Source: CAYVVD01 sp964454975
GTDB lineage: Bacteria > Bacteroidota > Ignavibacteria > Kapaibacteriales > UBA2268
DNA: 64,000 nt
Assembly (NCBI GenBank): GCA_964454975.1
Contig: CAYVVD010000005.1
Location: forward strand, 62,001-126,000
Direction: 5' to 3'
Positions 18,623 to 26,798 of the stretch are shown here, in pieces. The notes beneath the pieces were generated by a model that did not search any database, was not told the DNA's origin, and saw only the letters and a list, made by a program, of their open reading frames with translations. Each line of letters starts with the position of its first letter. Positions within the stretch are counted from its first letter, which is position 1. Position numbers and translations under genes: made by a program.

Positions 18623-21600
18623 ATGAGTGAAGAATACAAAGATTTCCTGCGGGATGATTTGGCTAAAGACCGCGAAATTTTCAGCCTGTTGATGATTGAA
18701 GAAATCATTCATACAAGGGCAACTGATTTCAGCGATGCAATCAGTGAAATCCTTTCAGTAATTCCATATGGTTTCAGAACTCCCCGCGATTATAATGTGC
18801 GTATTATGCTTGATAATAATATTTATCATGGCATGGAATTCCAAAAGGGAGCAGAAAGCAAACAAGCAGATATCAAGCTGCTTGGCAAAGTTTTTGGCAG
18901 AATAGAAGTTTTCTATGTTGGAGAAAACAACAAAGCAGAATTTAGTTCATTTACAGACAACGAAAATAAGCTGATTAAAGAGATTGCATACAGGTTAGCC
19001 AACTTCTACCTCCTTCATAAATATGCGTATAAATACGGTTATACCAAATCCCTTACATCAGGCAAAGAGGCAAAGCCGGAATGGAAAGTACTATTAGAAG
19101 TTTTACGCAAGACAGACAAGCACTTGTATTCAATTCTTTCCAGAAAGATGATAAATTATCTCTTTGTAAAGGGTGTAAAAGAAGCAAGGGAGCTTTTTGA
19201 AAACCTTGGCCCAAACCTCGAAGTTGAACAATCTACCATGACAGAGGTCAACAGGCCTTCCAAAAAGCATGTCCTGGAACAGGCTTATAAGTTTGGATTT
19301 GAGATTTTCGAAATTGCCTCCAAATATATGGATGGTGAAGACCTTACAAATCAGATACAGAAATGGACCAACGATGAGAAATCGAGTTTCCTTATTAAAG
19401 TTCTTGCAGACAGGAACGCACCTTTATCAGTCATAGCTGAATCTATTCGAAGATTTTATCACATCTACCCTGTCGGAGCTGAACAGACAACACCAGTTAC
19501 AAAAGGAATACGAGTATCACTAATCCGCAGGTTGCTGACTGACCAGTTGCAATTCATAAACATAGCCAAAGACTTTATGCATGTAAGCGATTTTTATGAA
19601 TTGCTAAACAACCTGATATTTAATGCGGAAAGCCACGGCAATGTAGGCGGAAAGAGTGCAGGATTGTTCCTGGCTAAAAAAATAATTGAAAAAACGCCTG
19701 AATTTTCAAATGAACTAAAAGGTATTAAATCACCTAAAACCTGGTATATCATATCTGATGCAGTTGTGAACTTTATCTATTACAACAATCTCGAAGACGT
19801 AATGGAGCAGAAGTATAAGACAGTAGATGAAATCAGGCAGGAATATCCATACATTATCCAGGCATTTAAAAATTCCCGCCACACACCTGAGATTATTAAT
19901 GGCCTTTCGCGGGCATTAGATGATTTTGGCGACAGTCCTATAATTGTTCGTTCATCAAGTTTACTTGAAGACCGTATCGGGGCAGTTTTTGCAGGAAAAT
20001 ACAAGAGTTTGTTCCTTGCAAACCAGGGTAGCAAAAAGGAAAAACTCGAATCTCTTTGCGATGCGATTTCGGAAGTTTATGCCTCTACTTTGGGTCCGGA
20101 CCCTATCGGCTACCGTATTGAGCGCGGCCTCCTTGATTTCAGTGAAGAAATGGGAATAATGATTCAGGAAGTTGTGGGAAAAAGATTTGGTAAGTATTTC
20201 TTCCCTGCATTTGCCGGTGTAGCATTTTCAAATAACGAGATGCGATGGTCTCCCAGAATTAAGAGGCAAGATGGGTTATTGAGGCTCGTACCGGGGCTTG
20301 GCACACGTTCCGTTGACAGGGTAAGCAACGACTATCCTGTGCTTATCGCGCCGGGTCAACCTGGCCTACGCGTTAATCAATCCTACAATGATTTGATTAA
20401 TTATTCTCCCAGTTATATTGATGTTATAAACCTTGAAGAGAATACCTTTGAAACTATCGAGATAAACCAGCTTATAAAGAGCATAGGGAACCGATTCCCA
20501 ATGCTTAATAAGATTTTTTCAATTGATGATGGCTCTACAATTAGAGAACCTGTCGGCATTGGTATTGATACAAAAAAACACAAAGTAGTAGCGACGTTTG
20601 AAAATCTTATAAAATCAACTACTTACGTTAAGCAGTTAAATATTATCCTCAAGATTTTAAGAGATAGGTTTGGCGCACCTGTTGATGTAGAATTTGCTTG
20701 TGACGGTGACAGTCTTTACTTGCTCCAATGCCGGCCTCAGAGTGCAACTGAGGAAGATGTTAATATGGAAATACCAACTGATATACCTGATGAGTATATT
20801 CTGTTTACAGCAAACAAGCACGTTTCACAGGGAAAGGTACCTGATATACATTACATAGTATATGTTGATCCGCTTGCATATGCCGGGTGTGATAATTACA
20901 AGGATCTGCAACGCATTGGAAAAGCAGTAGGCCTATTGAATAAGAACTTGCCTAAAAAGAGCTTTATTCTTATGGGTCCCGGTCGCTGGGGCAGCAGAGA
21001 CGATATTAAGCTTGGTGTGCGTGTTGGTTACTCTGATATTAATAAAACGGCCATGCTGGTCGAAATTGCTGAGAAGAAAGGGAGCTACTTGCCTGATTTA
21101 TCCTTTGGAACACACTTCTTCCAGGACCTTATTGAAGCACAAATAAGGTACTTGCCACTATACCCTGGTGACAATGGGAATATTTTCAATTACGAGTTCT
21201 TCAGAAATAGTGAAAATATACTTTCGCGTTTTCTTCCGGAATATGAAGATTTGTCAGGTATTCTGAAAGTAATCAATGTAAAGGAAGCTACTGACGGACT
21301 TGTGATGCGAGTTTTCCTTAATTCCAAAGAAGACAGGGCTATGGGAGCATTGACCGAATACTCAAAAACATCTACATATAGAAGCTCTTCGACATCAGCA
21401 GTAAAATCAATGCCTTACAATGAAGCAGTTGAATGGAGAACAAGGCTTGCAGAAGGAATAGCAGGTTCATTAAGCAAACAGAAATATGGTGTAAAAGAGA
21501 TTTACTTGTTTGGAACTACCTATAATGGTACCGCCGGGCCTGACTCGGATATCGATATTTTTGTTCATTTTTGTGGTAACAAACGCCAAAGAAAAGAGTT

Positions 21601-21808
21601 GACTGTATGGTTCGAGGGCTGGAATGCCAGCCTTAAAGTAATTAATTATTTCAAGACTGGCTACAAAGTAGAGAGGTTGCTTGATGTGAAAATACTTGAT
21701 GACAATGAACTTGAAGAGCAATCGTACTTCAAAGAGATGACTCAACCAGGTGCTAATTCTGCACAAAGGCTTCAACTTTTGGGAGAGAAGGTTGACAACG
21801 GATTTTAA
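18623..21808 (+). CDS. PEP/pyruvate-binding domain protein with C-terminal nucleotidyltransferase domain
   Basis: Product of 1061 aa. An N-terminal GAF-like region (about 30-135) and a helical part lead into an ATP-grasp PEP/pyruvate-binding domain at about 340-725: GGKSAGLFLAKKI, then IVRSSSLLEDRIGAVFAGKY and a closing LLQCRPQS, as in PEP synthase and PPDK. The phosphohistidine and TIM-barrel domains of those enzymes are absent. A conserved-looking block follows (FILMGPGRWGSRDDIKLGVR). Near residues 963-982 is a nucleotidyltransferase-type motif, LFGTTYNGTAGPDSDIDIFV, with paired Asp but Thr in place of the usual Ser. The protein therefore probably phosphorylates or nucleotidylates another molecule rather than making PEP. 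The substrate is unknown. Confidence 0.85.
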   Translation: MSEEYKDFLRDDLAKDREIFSLLMIEEIIHTRATDFSDAISEILSVIPYGFRTPRDYNVRIMLDNNIYHGMEFQKGAESKQADIKLLGKVFGRIEVFYVGENNKAEFSSFTDNENKLIKEIAYRLANFYLLHKYAYKYGYTKSLTSGKEAKPEWKVLLEVLRKTDKHLYSILSRKMINYLFVKGVKEARELFENLGPNLEVEQSTMTEVNRPSKKHVLEQAYKFGFEIFEIASKYMDGEDLTNQIQKWTNDEKSSFLIKVLADRNAPLSVIAESIRRFYHIYPVGAEQTTPVTKGIRVSLIRRLLTDQLQFINIAKDFMHVSDFYELLNNLIFNAESHGNVGGKSAGLFLAKKIIEKTPEFSNELKGIKSPKTWYIISDAVVNFIYYNNLEDVMEQKYKTVDEIRQEYPYIIQAFKNSRHTPEIINGLSRALDDFGDSPIIVRSSSLLEDRIGAVFAGKYKSLFLANQGSKKEKLESLCDAISEVYASTLGPDPIGYRIERGLLDFSEEMGIMIQEVVGKRFGKYFFPAFAGVAFSNNEMRWSPRIKRQDGLLRLVPGLGTRSVDRVSNDYPVLIAPGQPGLRVNQSYNDLINYSPSYIDVINLEENTFETIEINQLIKSIGNRFPMLNKIFSIDDGSTIREPVGIGIDTKKHKVVATFENLIKSTTYVKQLNIILKILRDRFGAPVDVEFACDGDSLYLLQCRPQSATEEDVNMEIPTDIPDEYILFTANKHVSQGKVPDIHYIVYVDPLAYAGCDNYKDLQRIGKAVGLLNKNLPKKSFILMGPGRWGSRDDIKLGVRVGYSDINKTAMLVEIAEKKGSYLPDLSFGTHFFQDLIEAQIRYLPLYPGDNGNIFNYEFFRNSENILSRFLPEYEDLSGILKVINVKEATDGLVMRVFLNSKEDRAMGALTEYSKTSTYRSSSTSAVKSMPYNEAVEWRTRLAEGIAGSLSKQKYGVKEIYLFGTTYNGTAGPDSDIDIFVHFCGNKRQRKELTVWFEGWNASLKVINYFKTGYKVERLLDVKILDDNELEEQSYFKEMTQPGANSAQRLQLLGEKVDNGF

Positions 21809-22574
21809 ACTTTCATTATTAATGTTTTTTGTTCCATGTTTTATTTTATATTCACAGGTTCATCTGCCGAACGAGCCATATAGCTGGGGCATTCGCACCG
21901 GATACTTCATCCTGTCGCAAAATGCAGAATTTAAAGAGCTTCCCGGTGTTCCAAATTGCTGTCCGGAGTTTAAAGAAGGAGATGGTTTCGGCATTCCTGT
22001 CGAATTGTTTTTTGATTATGATTTAACTGAGAATATTGGCTTCGGATTGTCATTTGGATATAATTATTTTAGTGGAATACTTGACGAACTGGAAATCGAT
22101 TCCATTAACCTGGATGAAATGTTCTTCCCTGCTACCGTCAGGCATAATATTGAAACAACTTTTCATAATGCACAATTTGGGTTATACATATTCCTGGCAT
22201 TAAAGCCTCTCAGAGTGAAAACTGGATTGAATTACACTTACCTTGTTGCTACAAATTATAATCAATGGGAAGAACTGGTAACACCTGCAAACAGGGGAAC
22301 ATTTGAAAACGGCAGGCGGATACGGAATGAATCTGAAGGTGAAATTCCGGGCACAAATCCGGGTTTTCTTAGTTTTATGGCTGGTGTTACATACAGCTTT
22401 CCAATAAATGAGCTTGAATCTAGATTTTTAGAGCCAGAAATCAGCTACAGGCAGGGATTTACATCTATCTTAACAGGATCGGACTGGCTTTTTTCTGAAA
22501 TAAGATTTACAATCGGCCTGCGTATTGGCAAAAAAACAACACGCCAGACACCGCTAACGCCGATTTATGAATAG
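21792..22574 (+). CDS. Predicted outer-membrane beta-barrel protein
   Basis: Product of about 260 aa. A signal peptide (TTDFKLSLLMFFVPCFILYSQ) is followed by alternating beta strands typical of small porin-like barrels (IGFGLSFGYNYFSG, AQFGLYIFLALKPLRVKTGL) and a terminal strand IRFTIGLRIG. I place the start at the TTG at 21792, which follows GGGAGAGAAGG, overlaps the previous gene by 17 bases and keeps a lysine ahead of the hydrophobic core. The ATG at 21822 is the alternative. The family is not recognised beyond the fold. Coupling to the large upstream gene suggests co-expression only. Confidence 0.75.
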   Translation: MTTDFKLSLLMFFVPCFILYSQVHLPNEPYSWGIRTGYFILSQNAEFKELPGVPNCCPEFKEGDGFGIPVELFFDYDLTENIGFGLSFGYNYFSGILDELEIDSINLDEMFFPATVRHNIETTFHNAQFGLYIFLALKPLRVKTGLNYTYLVATNYNQWEELVTPANRGTFENGRRIRNESEGEIPGTNPGFLSFMAGVTYSFPINELESRFLEPEISYRQGFTSILTGSDWLFSEIRFTIGLRIGKKTTRQTPLTPIYE

Positions 22575-22658
22575 AAACCTCTAATTCTTCCTGATAGTTT
22601 GAAACGAAGAATAGATAAATACAGATAATTTACCTGTTACACACTAATTATCAGCACA

Positions 22659-23600
22659 TCAAAGCTGCTGAACCATTTTCCTGGCTTTTGGCAAATAACT
22701 GCTCCGGGGATAGTCGTTTATCAGGGTTATAAATGCTTCTTTTGCTTCCTGTTGCTTACCTGATTTAACATAAGCCTCGGCGATTTTTACCTGTGCATCG
22801 TCTTTTTTATCTGATTGAGCCCCATTTATTACAATCGTAAAGTGGATTATTGCTTTTTCATATTGATTAAGCCCGAGATGAGACTCCCCGAGGTAGTAAT
22901 TACACTCTGAAATTGCGATTGCTGTGTTTTCCTTTTCAAGAGCCTTTTTAAGATAGAAAATTGCTTTAGTAAAGTTGTTATGCGTGAGCAAATCTATTGC
23001 AAAATGGTATTCTGGTGCCTGCACTTCACTTTCAGAATATACCTGTTCAAAATTATCTATCTTAATTGTTGTGGATTTGGGAAGAGCTTTTTCTACATTT
23101 TTACTTCTTCTCGCAGGCTTTGATACTGTTTTGGTTTTTGAGGCAGTTAGATTAAATTTCTCATCAGGCAGAATGACAAAGTCATTTCTTTTGGGTTTTC
23201 GTGTATTTTCTTCAGCACCGGTTGCAGGCAATATATCACCCTTTTCATATAATTTACTAATCAGCTCTTTTATTTCGGTTATTTCGCTGGTCAGTCCGGT
23301 AATTTTTTCATCAATTCCTTTTATTTTCTCGCTGTTTCCGGATACGTCAGATTCAATTTTTTGTAATTCTTCTGATAAAGGAGCGAGTTTAGCCGGATTA
23401 TTACCGATAGTTTCTTTCCCGGCGTATTCATCAAGATTTGTATCAGGTGATGTGGTGGCAATTCTTTCAGATTTCTTTTGTGGTTCTACAAGAGTGGAGA
23501 ATGGCGCAAGTTGGTTTCTTACGCTTTTTGTTGCACACGAAGAAATCCCCATGGCTGAGATTAATAGCCAGATAATGGCAATATGTCGCATAGCGGCCAT
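22659..23600 (-). CDS. TPR-repeat lipoprotein (CpoB/YbgF-like)
   Basis: Product of 313 aa. A signal peptide with lipobox (ISSC, Cys near residue 22) leads into a low-complexity linker and a coiled coil (about 75-118), then a basic Ser/Lys-rich stretch. The C-terminal third (about 195-313) has three tetratricopeptide repeats (YHFAIDLLTHNNFTKAIFYL, CNYYLGESHLGLNQYEKAII, VKIAEAYVKSGKQQEAKEAF). This coiled-coil-then-TPR order resembles CpoB/YbgF, which coordinates Tol-Pal and peptidoglycan synthesis, but no tol genes are nearby. The gene follows the secreted-Hcp operon on the same strand after a hairpin. Confidence 0.82.
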   Translation of the reverse strand: MAAMRHIAIIWLLISAMGISSCATKSVRNQLAPFSTLVEPQKKSERIATTSPDTNLDEYAGKETIGNNPAKLAPLSEELQKIESDVSGNSEKIKGIDEKITGLTSEITEIKELISKLYEKGDILPATGAEENTRKPKRNDFVILPDEKFNLTASKTKTVSKPARRSKNVEKALPKSTTIKIDNFEQVYSESEVQAPEYHFAIDLLTHNNFTKAIFYLKKALEKENTAIAISECNYYLGESHLGLNQYEKAIIHFTIVINGAQSDKKDDAQVKIAEAYVKSGKQQEAKEAFITLINDYPRSSYLPKARKMVQQL

Positions 23601-23692
23601 AATAATTGATTATACAGCATCCGAAAAGGAGACTTGCAAACAATGTGCCAAGGAAATGGTGTGTAGAAAAGTATGGGAGATTTGTTTATCAA

Positions 23693-23723
23693 TCCATCGG
23701 ATAATCTGAAATCATCCGATGGA
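23693..23723 (-). terminator. Hairpin after the small T9SS gene
   Basis: A 10-bp stem (TCCATCGGAT at 23693-23702 with ATCCGATGGA at 23714-23723) 15 bases beyond the stop of the leftward gene at 23739. The U-run is weak (TTGATAAAC), so its strength as a terminator is uncertain. Its right arm shares the 10-mer AAATCATCCG with the hairpin at 27754-27782. Confidence 0.6.
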
Positions 23724-23738
23724 ATACAATAAATTGAA

Positions 23739-24227
23739 CTACATCTTTATAAAAGACGCCTGCCTGATTGAATTTTCATTGATTAGCCTGATAAGATAAA
23801 ATCCTACGGGAAGATTAGACACATCTACCTTTTGTTCTATACCGTGAAAATTGGTAGATTTAATCACTTTTATTCTCTCACCTGCCGGATTAAGTATTTC
23901 AAGCCTTGAATTAAGTAACAATTCAGATTCAATCATTAACCAGTCAACAGTCGGAACAGGATATACTTTCATTGATTCAAACTTAATTTCCTTTTCAACA
24001 GAAATAGTAACATTCCGTTCAGGATAGAGCATACCCAGGTCTGCGCTATAATTGTTTCCTTCTATTTTGCCAATAACAGTCAAACCAGTAAACACTTCAG
24101 CCGCAAATTGCTTATTGCGGATAGTCTTTTTTCCGGCAGAATTAATCAACTGCTCCAGCTGGTAGTCTTGGCCAAAAGCATTACCAAATGCAAATGCTGA
24201 AATTATTATCAATATTATCAATCTCAT
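23739..24227 (-). CDS. Small secreted protein with T9SS sorting domain
   Basis: Product of 162 aa. A signal peptide (MRLIILIIISAFAFGNAFGQ) is followed by about 60 residues of unknown fold (QDYQLEQLINSAGKKTIRNK). Residues 85-162 then form a T9SS-type C-terminal sorting domain (MKVYPVPTVDWLMIESE, ending SNLPVGFYLIRLINENSIRQ). It starts 12 bases after the tail-collar gene and has AGGAGG in front of its ATG. It is the last gene of the hcp-collar operon, so it is probably exported to the surface with the same system. The cargo part is too short to assign. Confidence 0.85.
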   Translation of the reverse strand: MRLIILIIISAFAFGNAFGQDYQLEQLINSAGKKTIRNKQFAAEVFTGLTVIGKIEGNNYSADLGMLYPERNVTISVEKEIKFESMKVYPVPTVDWLMIESELLLNSRLEILNPAGERIKVIKSTNFHGIEQKVDVSNLPVGFYLIRLINENSIRQASFIKM

Positions 24228-24239
24228 GATTCCTCCTGT

Positions 24240-25124
24240 TTATTGGACTTTGATAATATAATATACAGAAGCATTTATTGGCCTTGTTTCTGTTCCGGGA
24301 GGAGTAACTATCTTTTTCGAAAGAAATGTGTCGTCTATGGATTCAACTGTTTCAAAGCTTCCGGAAATCTCAAAATCATCACCTCCACCTTTTACAGTTG
24401 AATGCGATTGTGTAGTTCCGACAAAATCACCGGTGTTGCCACCTGGTGCAGAAGATTGTCTGAAGTTTGCATCCGGGTCATTGCCGGCTCCTTCATCTAC
24501 TCCACGCAAGAACATACCACGTAGGTCAGGCAAATTAAAGTCTGTTTCTTCTGTTTCGTCGTCGCTACCGTCACCCCATGCTTTACCGAGAACATTATGT
24601 AATTTTTCAAATTCCGTGGAATTCAATGCAGTTCCATCGCATTTCATCCAGCCTTCAGGGATGTTTTCAGATATGCCGGCAAAAATAAATATAGTACCGA
24701 CAGGAATCAACTGCTTTGAAATGTCATCAGCGATTGTTGCCCTGTCTGCCATTTTACTATGGTCTGAAGTTGAAGAATGAATACTTGTCGGAACAGAATT
24801 GAGAGGTATTTTCGGACCTAATTCCTCTCCTCCGTCAACTGAAATCCCAACAAAATACTGACCATCAAAGCCGGGCAGATCGTCACCACCAAATTGTATG
24901 TTGAAAATTCCGTTTGAAACGAAAACAGCTTGGCTGTAAGTAGAAACTGCAACTGCATCCGGTTCAATAGAATCGTAAATGTTTACGGTAATTGTATATT
25001 CCCCGTCGGGGACAATCTCCCCGTCTGCATCATATAACCTTCCCTGGTGGCTAAGTGTCATAGGAACATCAGCAACAACGTTCAAGAAAGGAATAAGCAG
25101 TATTATTATTAGATATTTTTTCAT
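24240..25124 (-). CDS. Secreted phage-tail-collar domain protein
   Basis: Product of 294 aa with a Sec signal peptide (MKKYLIIILLIPFLNVVADV). Residues 22-125 form a beta-sandwich-like module (MTLSHQGRLYDADGEIVPDG, then NGIFNIQFGGDDLPGFDGQY) common in FCB-group surface proteins. A short helical AD repeat follows, then a Tail_Collar domain (about 138-294): PVGTIFIFAGISENIPEGW, CDGTALNSTEFEKL, FNLPDLRGMFLRGVD and the closing RPINASVYYIIKV. Tail-collar domains occur in phage tail fibres and microcystin-dependent-type proteins. It sits 12 bases downstream of a signal-peptide-bearing Hcp gene, so an extracellular assembly role is plausible but unproven. Confidence 0.85.
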   Translation of the reverse strand: MKKYLIIILLIPFLNVVADVPMTLSHQGRLYDADGEIVPDGEYTITVNIYDSIEPDAVAVSTYSQAVFVSNGIFNIQFGGDDLPGFDGQYFVGISVDGGEELGPKIPLNSVPTSIHSSTSDHSKMADRATIADDISKQLIPVGTIFIFAGISENIPEGWMKCDGTALNSTEFEKLHNVLGKAWGDGSDDETEETDFNLPDLRGMFLRGVDEGAGNDPDANFRQSSAPGGNTGDFVGTTQSHSTVKGGGDDFEISGSFETVESIDDTFLSKKIVTPPGTETRPINASVYYIIKVQ

Positions 25125-25136
25125 TTTTTCCCCTAT

Positions 25137-25655
25137 TTATTTAGCACGCCAATCATCAGAATGCTCAACTCCTGATTCAATGTGAGTAAATCTGATCCTT
25201 TCATAATTCAATGTAACGCTTTCTGTAGGCCTTATATCTCCACCATCATCACTCCCACCACTTATGTTATAGCTTGAAACTCTAACATTTTCAAGGTGAA
25301 TAAGAAGGTAAGTTACTTGTTGTCCATCAGCGTCTGTTCTTGTTAATTCTATTGTTACTTCCTTCGCATTGTTCCCTTCCGTGCAAAATTCAAATAGTTT
25401 GGGTGTAGCCTTATCAACATATTTAGTAAAATTCAAAGGCCTGTGCTGTCTTTTGCCGGTTGGTAACCCACTGGCTCTGTCAGAATTTCGAGAAACACCC
25501 CAAGACCAGCTTTCAATATCTATCCAGTCCCTGTGCATTTCGTCTTTTGATTCCCCATCAACACCGTCAAATTTCATATATGCGGCAGAATAAGAACAAA
25601 AAGGAACAATTAAAGCCATTACCATGACTAATATCATGTATTTTGATTTTATCAT
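25137..25655 (-). CDS. Hcp-family tube protein with N-terminal Sec signal peptide (copy 1)
   Basis: Product of 172 aa. A hydrophobic signal peptide of about 24 residues (MIKSKYMILVMVMALIVPFC, ending SYSA) precedes a complete Hcp1/T6SS_HCP domain. Family hallmarks are AYMKFDGVDGESKDEMHRDW, IESWSWGVS, RASGLPTGKRQHRPLNFTKY, DKATPKLFEFC and a late YERIRFTHI. Classical Hcp is cytoplasmic and lacks a leader, so this copy should enter the periplasm. I choose the ATG at 25655, with GAGGG upstream, over 25667, which has no ribosome site. It leads a tight operon with the tail-collar and T9SS genes. What the ring assembles into is unknown. Confidence 0.88.
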   Translation of the reverse strand: MIKSKYMILVMVMALIVPFCSYSAAYMKFDGVDGESKDEMHRDWIDIESWSWGVSRNSDRASGLPTGKRQHRPLNFTKYVDKATPKLFEFCTEGNNAKEVTIELTRTDADGQQVTYLLIHLENVRVSSYNISGGSDDGGDIRPTESVTLNYERIRFTHIESGVEHSDDWRAK

Positions 25656-25682
25656 TTCAACCCTCATTAATTAATTAGTACT

Positions 25683-25720
25683 ATAAAATATAATCAATTA
25701 GATTAATTAATACTAATTAA
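25683..25720 (-). promoter_or_regulatory. Shared two-box upstream signal of hcp copy 1
   Basis: On the leftward strand, TTAATTAGT (25720-25712) and TATATTTTAT (25692-25683) are separated by 19 bases. The same two boxes with the same spacing stand before hcp copy 2. TATATTTT approximates the Bacteroidota -7 element. The outer box also forms a 10-bp inverted repeat (25671-25680 with 25711-25720), which could be an operator. Confidence 0.55.
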
Positions 25721-26065
25721 ATGTTAAGGTCTTGTTAATTATATTTTTAGTACCGGCTATTTGAACCTAAATTGATTGTTTTTTTATACCATTATTTATC
25801 ATTCTATCCGATATTTGCCTCGTATTTAATAGTTATTGTTAGTAATGAAGAATTTAATTGTTTAAAAGAAACCGTGAACTACAATGATTCTTAAGAGTAT
25901 CAACAAGAAACAATCATTGCAATACTTGGTTTATTCTATTCAATATTTTGTATGAACATTGGTCTATTGTACTAAGATTCGTTACAATTACTGATTTAAG
26001 TTAAGGAGACTTTAAAAGTGAAATCAGGAAATGTTTTTATTAATTGAGTATTTATTGTTTAAGCA
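25721..26065. other. AT-rich gap between the two hcp genes
   Basis: I see no coding frame or RNA gene. It separates the stop of hcp copy 2 from the upstream signal of hcp copy 1. It contains poly-T runs but no clear GC-rich terminator. Confidence 0.5.
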
Positions 26066-26593
26066 TTAACGCCAGTCATCTTTAAAGGTTGTGCCAAATG
26101 GCTCATAGCGATATTCAATTGATTTGTAGTTAATTGTAAATGTCTCGGTTTGTAAATTATTGTCGTCTAAGTTATTAACAGATGAAAAGTTATAACTCGT
26201 TATCCTTGCTTCCCTTAGTATGATAGTAAAGTATGGTAGTGGTTCATTTGTTTTAGGGTCCAATCTCACCGCTTGGATTTCAATTTTGTCGCTGACAACA
26301 CCATTTGCACAGTATTCCATCAATTTCGGTGTTGCTTTATCAATTTCTTTTACAACAGAAAAAGGCCTGTGTTGCCTTTTACCTGTAGCTAATCCGCTTG
26401 CTCTGTCGGATGGTATCTGGACACCCCACGACAAACTCGTTATATCACTCCAGCCTTCATGTTCTCTGTCCTGAGATTCCCCTTCCACTCCCTCAATCTT
26501 AAGGAAGTAGTCAACCTGGGCCGCATTCGTAGAAACAGGTATCAACAGGCTGATTAGAAACAGAGCAAAAGTAAATTTTATTAGTTTTTGCAT
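26066..26593 (-). CDS. Hcp-family tube protein with N-terminal Sec signal peptide (copy 2)
   Basis: Product of 175 aa. A signal peptide (MQKLIKFTFALFLISLLIPV, ending STNAA) precedes an Hcp domain with YFLKIEGVEGESQDREHEGW, ITSLSWGVQ, RASGLATGKRQHRPFSVVKE, IDKATPKLMEYC and a late FTINYKSIEYRYE. It aligns with copy 1 along its whole length at clearly diverged sequence, so these are old paralogues rather than a recent duplication. The ATG has GAGGA at ribosome-binding distance. It is transcribed separately, with its own copy of the two-box signal, and a 400-base gap lies between it and copy 1. Two different subunits could make mixed or alternative rings. Confidence 0.88.
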   Translation of the reverse strand: MQKLIKFTFALFLISLLIPVSTNAAQVDYFLKIEGVEGESQDREHEGWSDITSLSWGVQIPSDRASGLATGKRQHRPFSVVKEIDKATPKLMEYCANGVVSDKIEIQAVRLDPKTNEPLPYFTIILREARITSYNFSSVNNLDDNNLQTETFTINYKSIEYRYEPFGTTFKDDWR

Positions 26594-26624
26594 GGTTAAT
26601 CCTCATTTTATTAATGAATAGATA

Positions 26625-26662
26625 ATAAAATATAGTGAAAGATATGAATTAAAACTAATTAA
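26625..26662 (-). promoter_or_regulatory. Shared two-box upstream signal of hcp copy 2
   Basis: TTAATTAGT (26662-26654) and TATATTTTAT (26634-26625) on the leftward strand with a 19-base spacer, 31 bases ahead of the ATG. Boxes and spacer length match those before hcp copy 1 exactly, which suggests a common promoter or regulator. Confidence 0.55.
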
Positions 26663-26798
26663 TTTATAAGTTTAGGTTAATATTTTAAGGACATTATAGC
26701 TTTGCAATATTTTCTATGTATATACATTCAATGCTTAGACAGATTATGAAACTCAATTTTACTTGATTTCATTTTTAATTAATATGCAAGGAGAAAGA

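Noticed and set aside
22975..23709. A 244-codon open frame opposite the TPR lipoprotein
   Set aside because: The opposite strand carries a lipoprotein signal and TPR repeats, so this is a shadow.
24240..25124. A prophage remnant, suggested by the tail-collar domain
   Set aside because: The protein has a Sec signal peptide and an FCB-type N-terminal module, and no integrase, capsid, terminase or lysis gene is nearby.
22659..26593. A type VI secretion locus
   Set aside because: Only Hcp-like proteins are present; there is no sheath, baseplate, membrane complex, ClpV or VgrG, and the Hcp proteins have Sec leaders.
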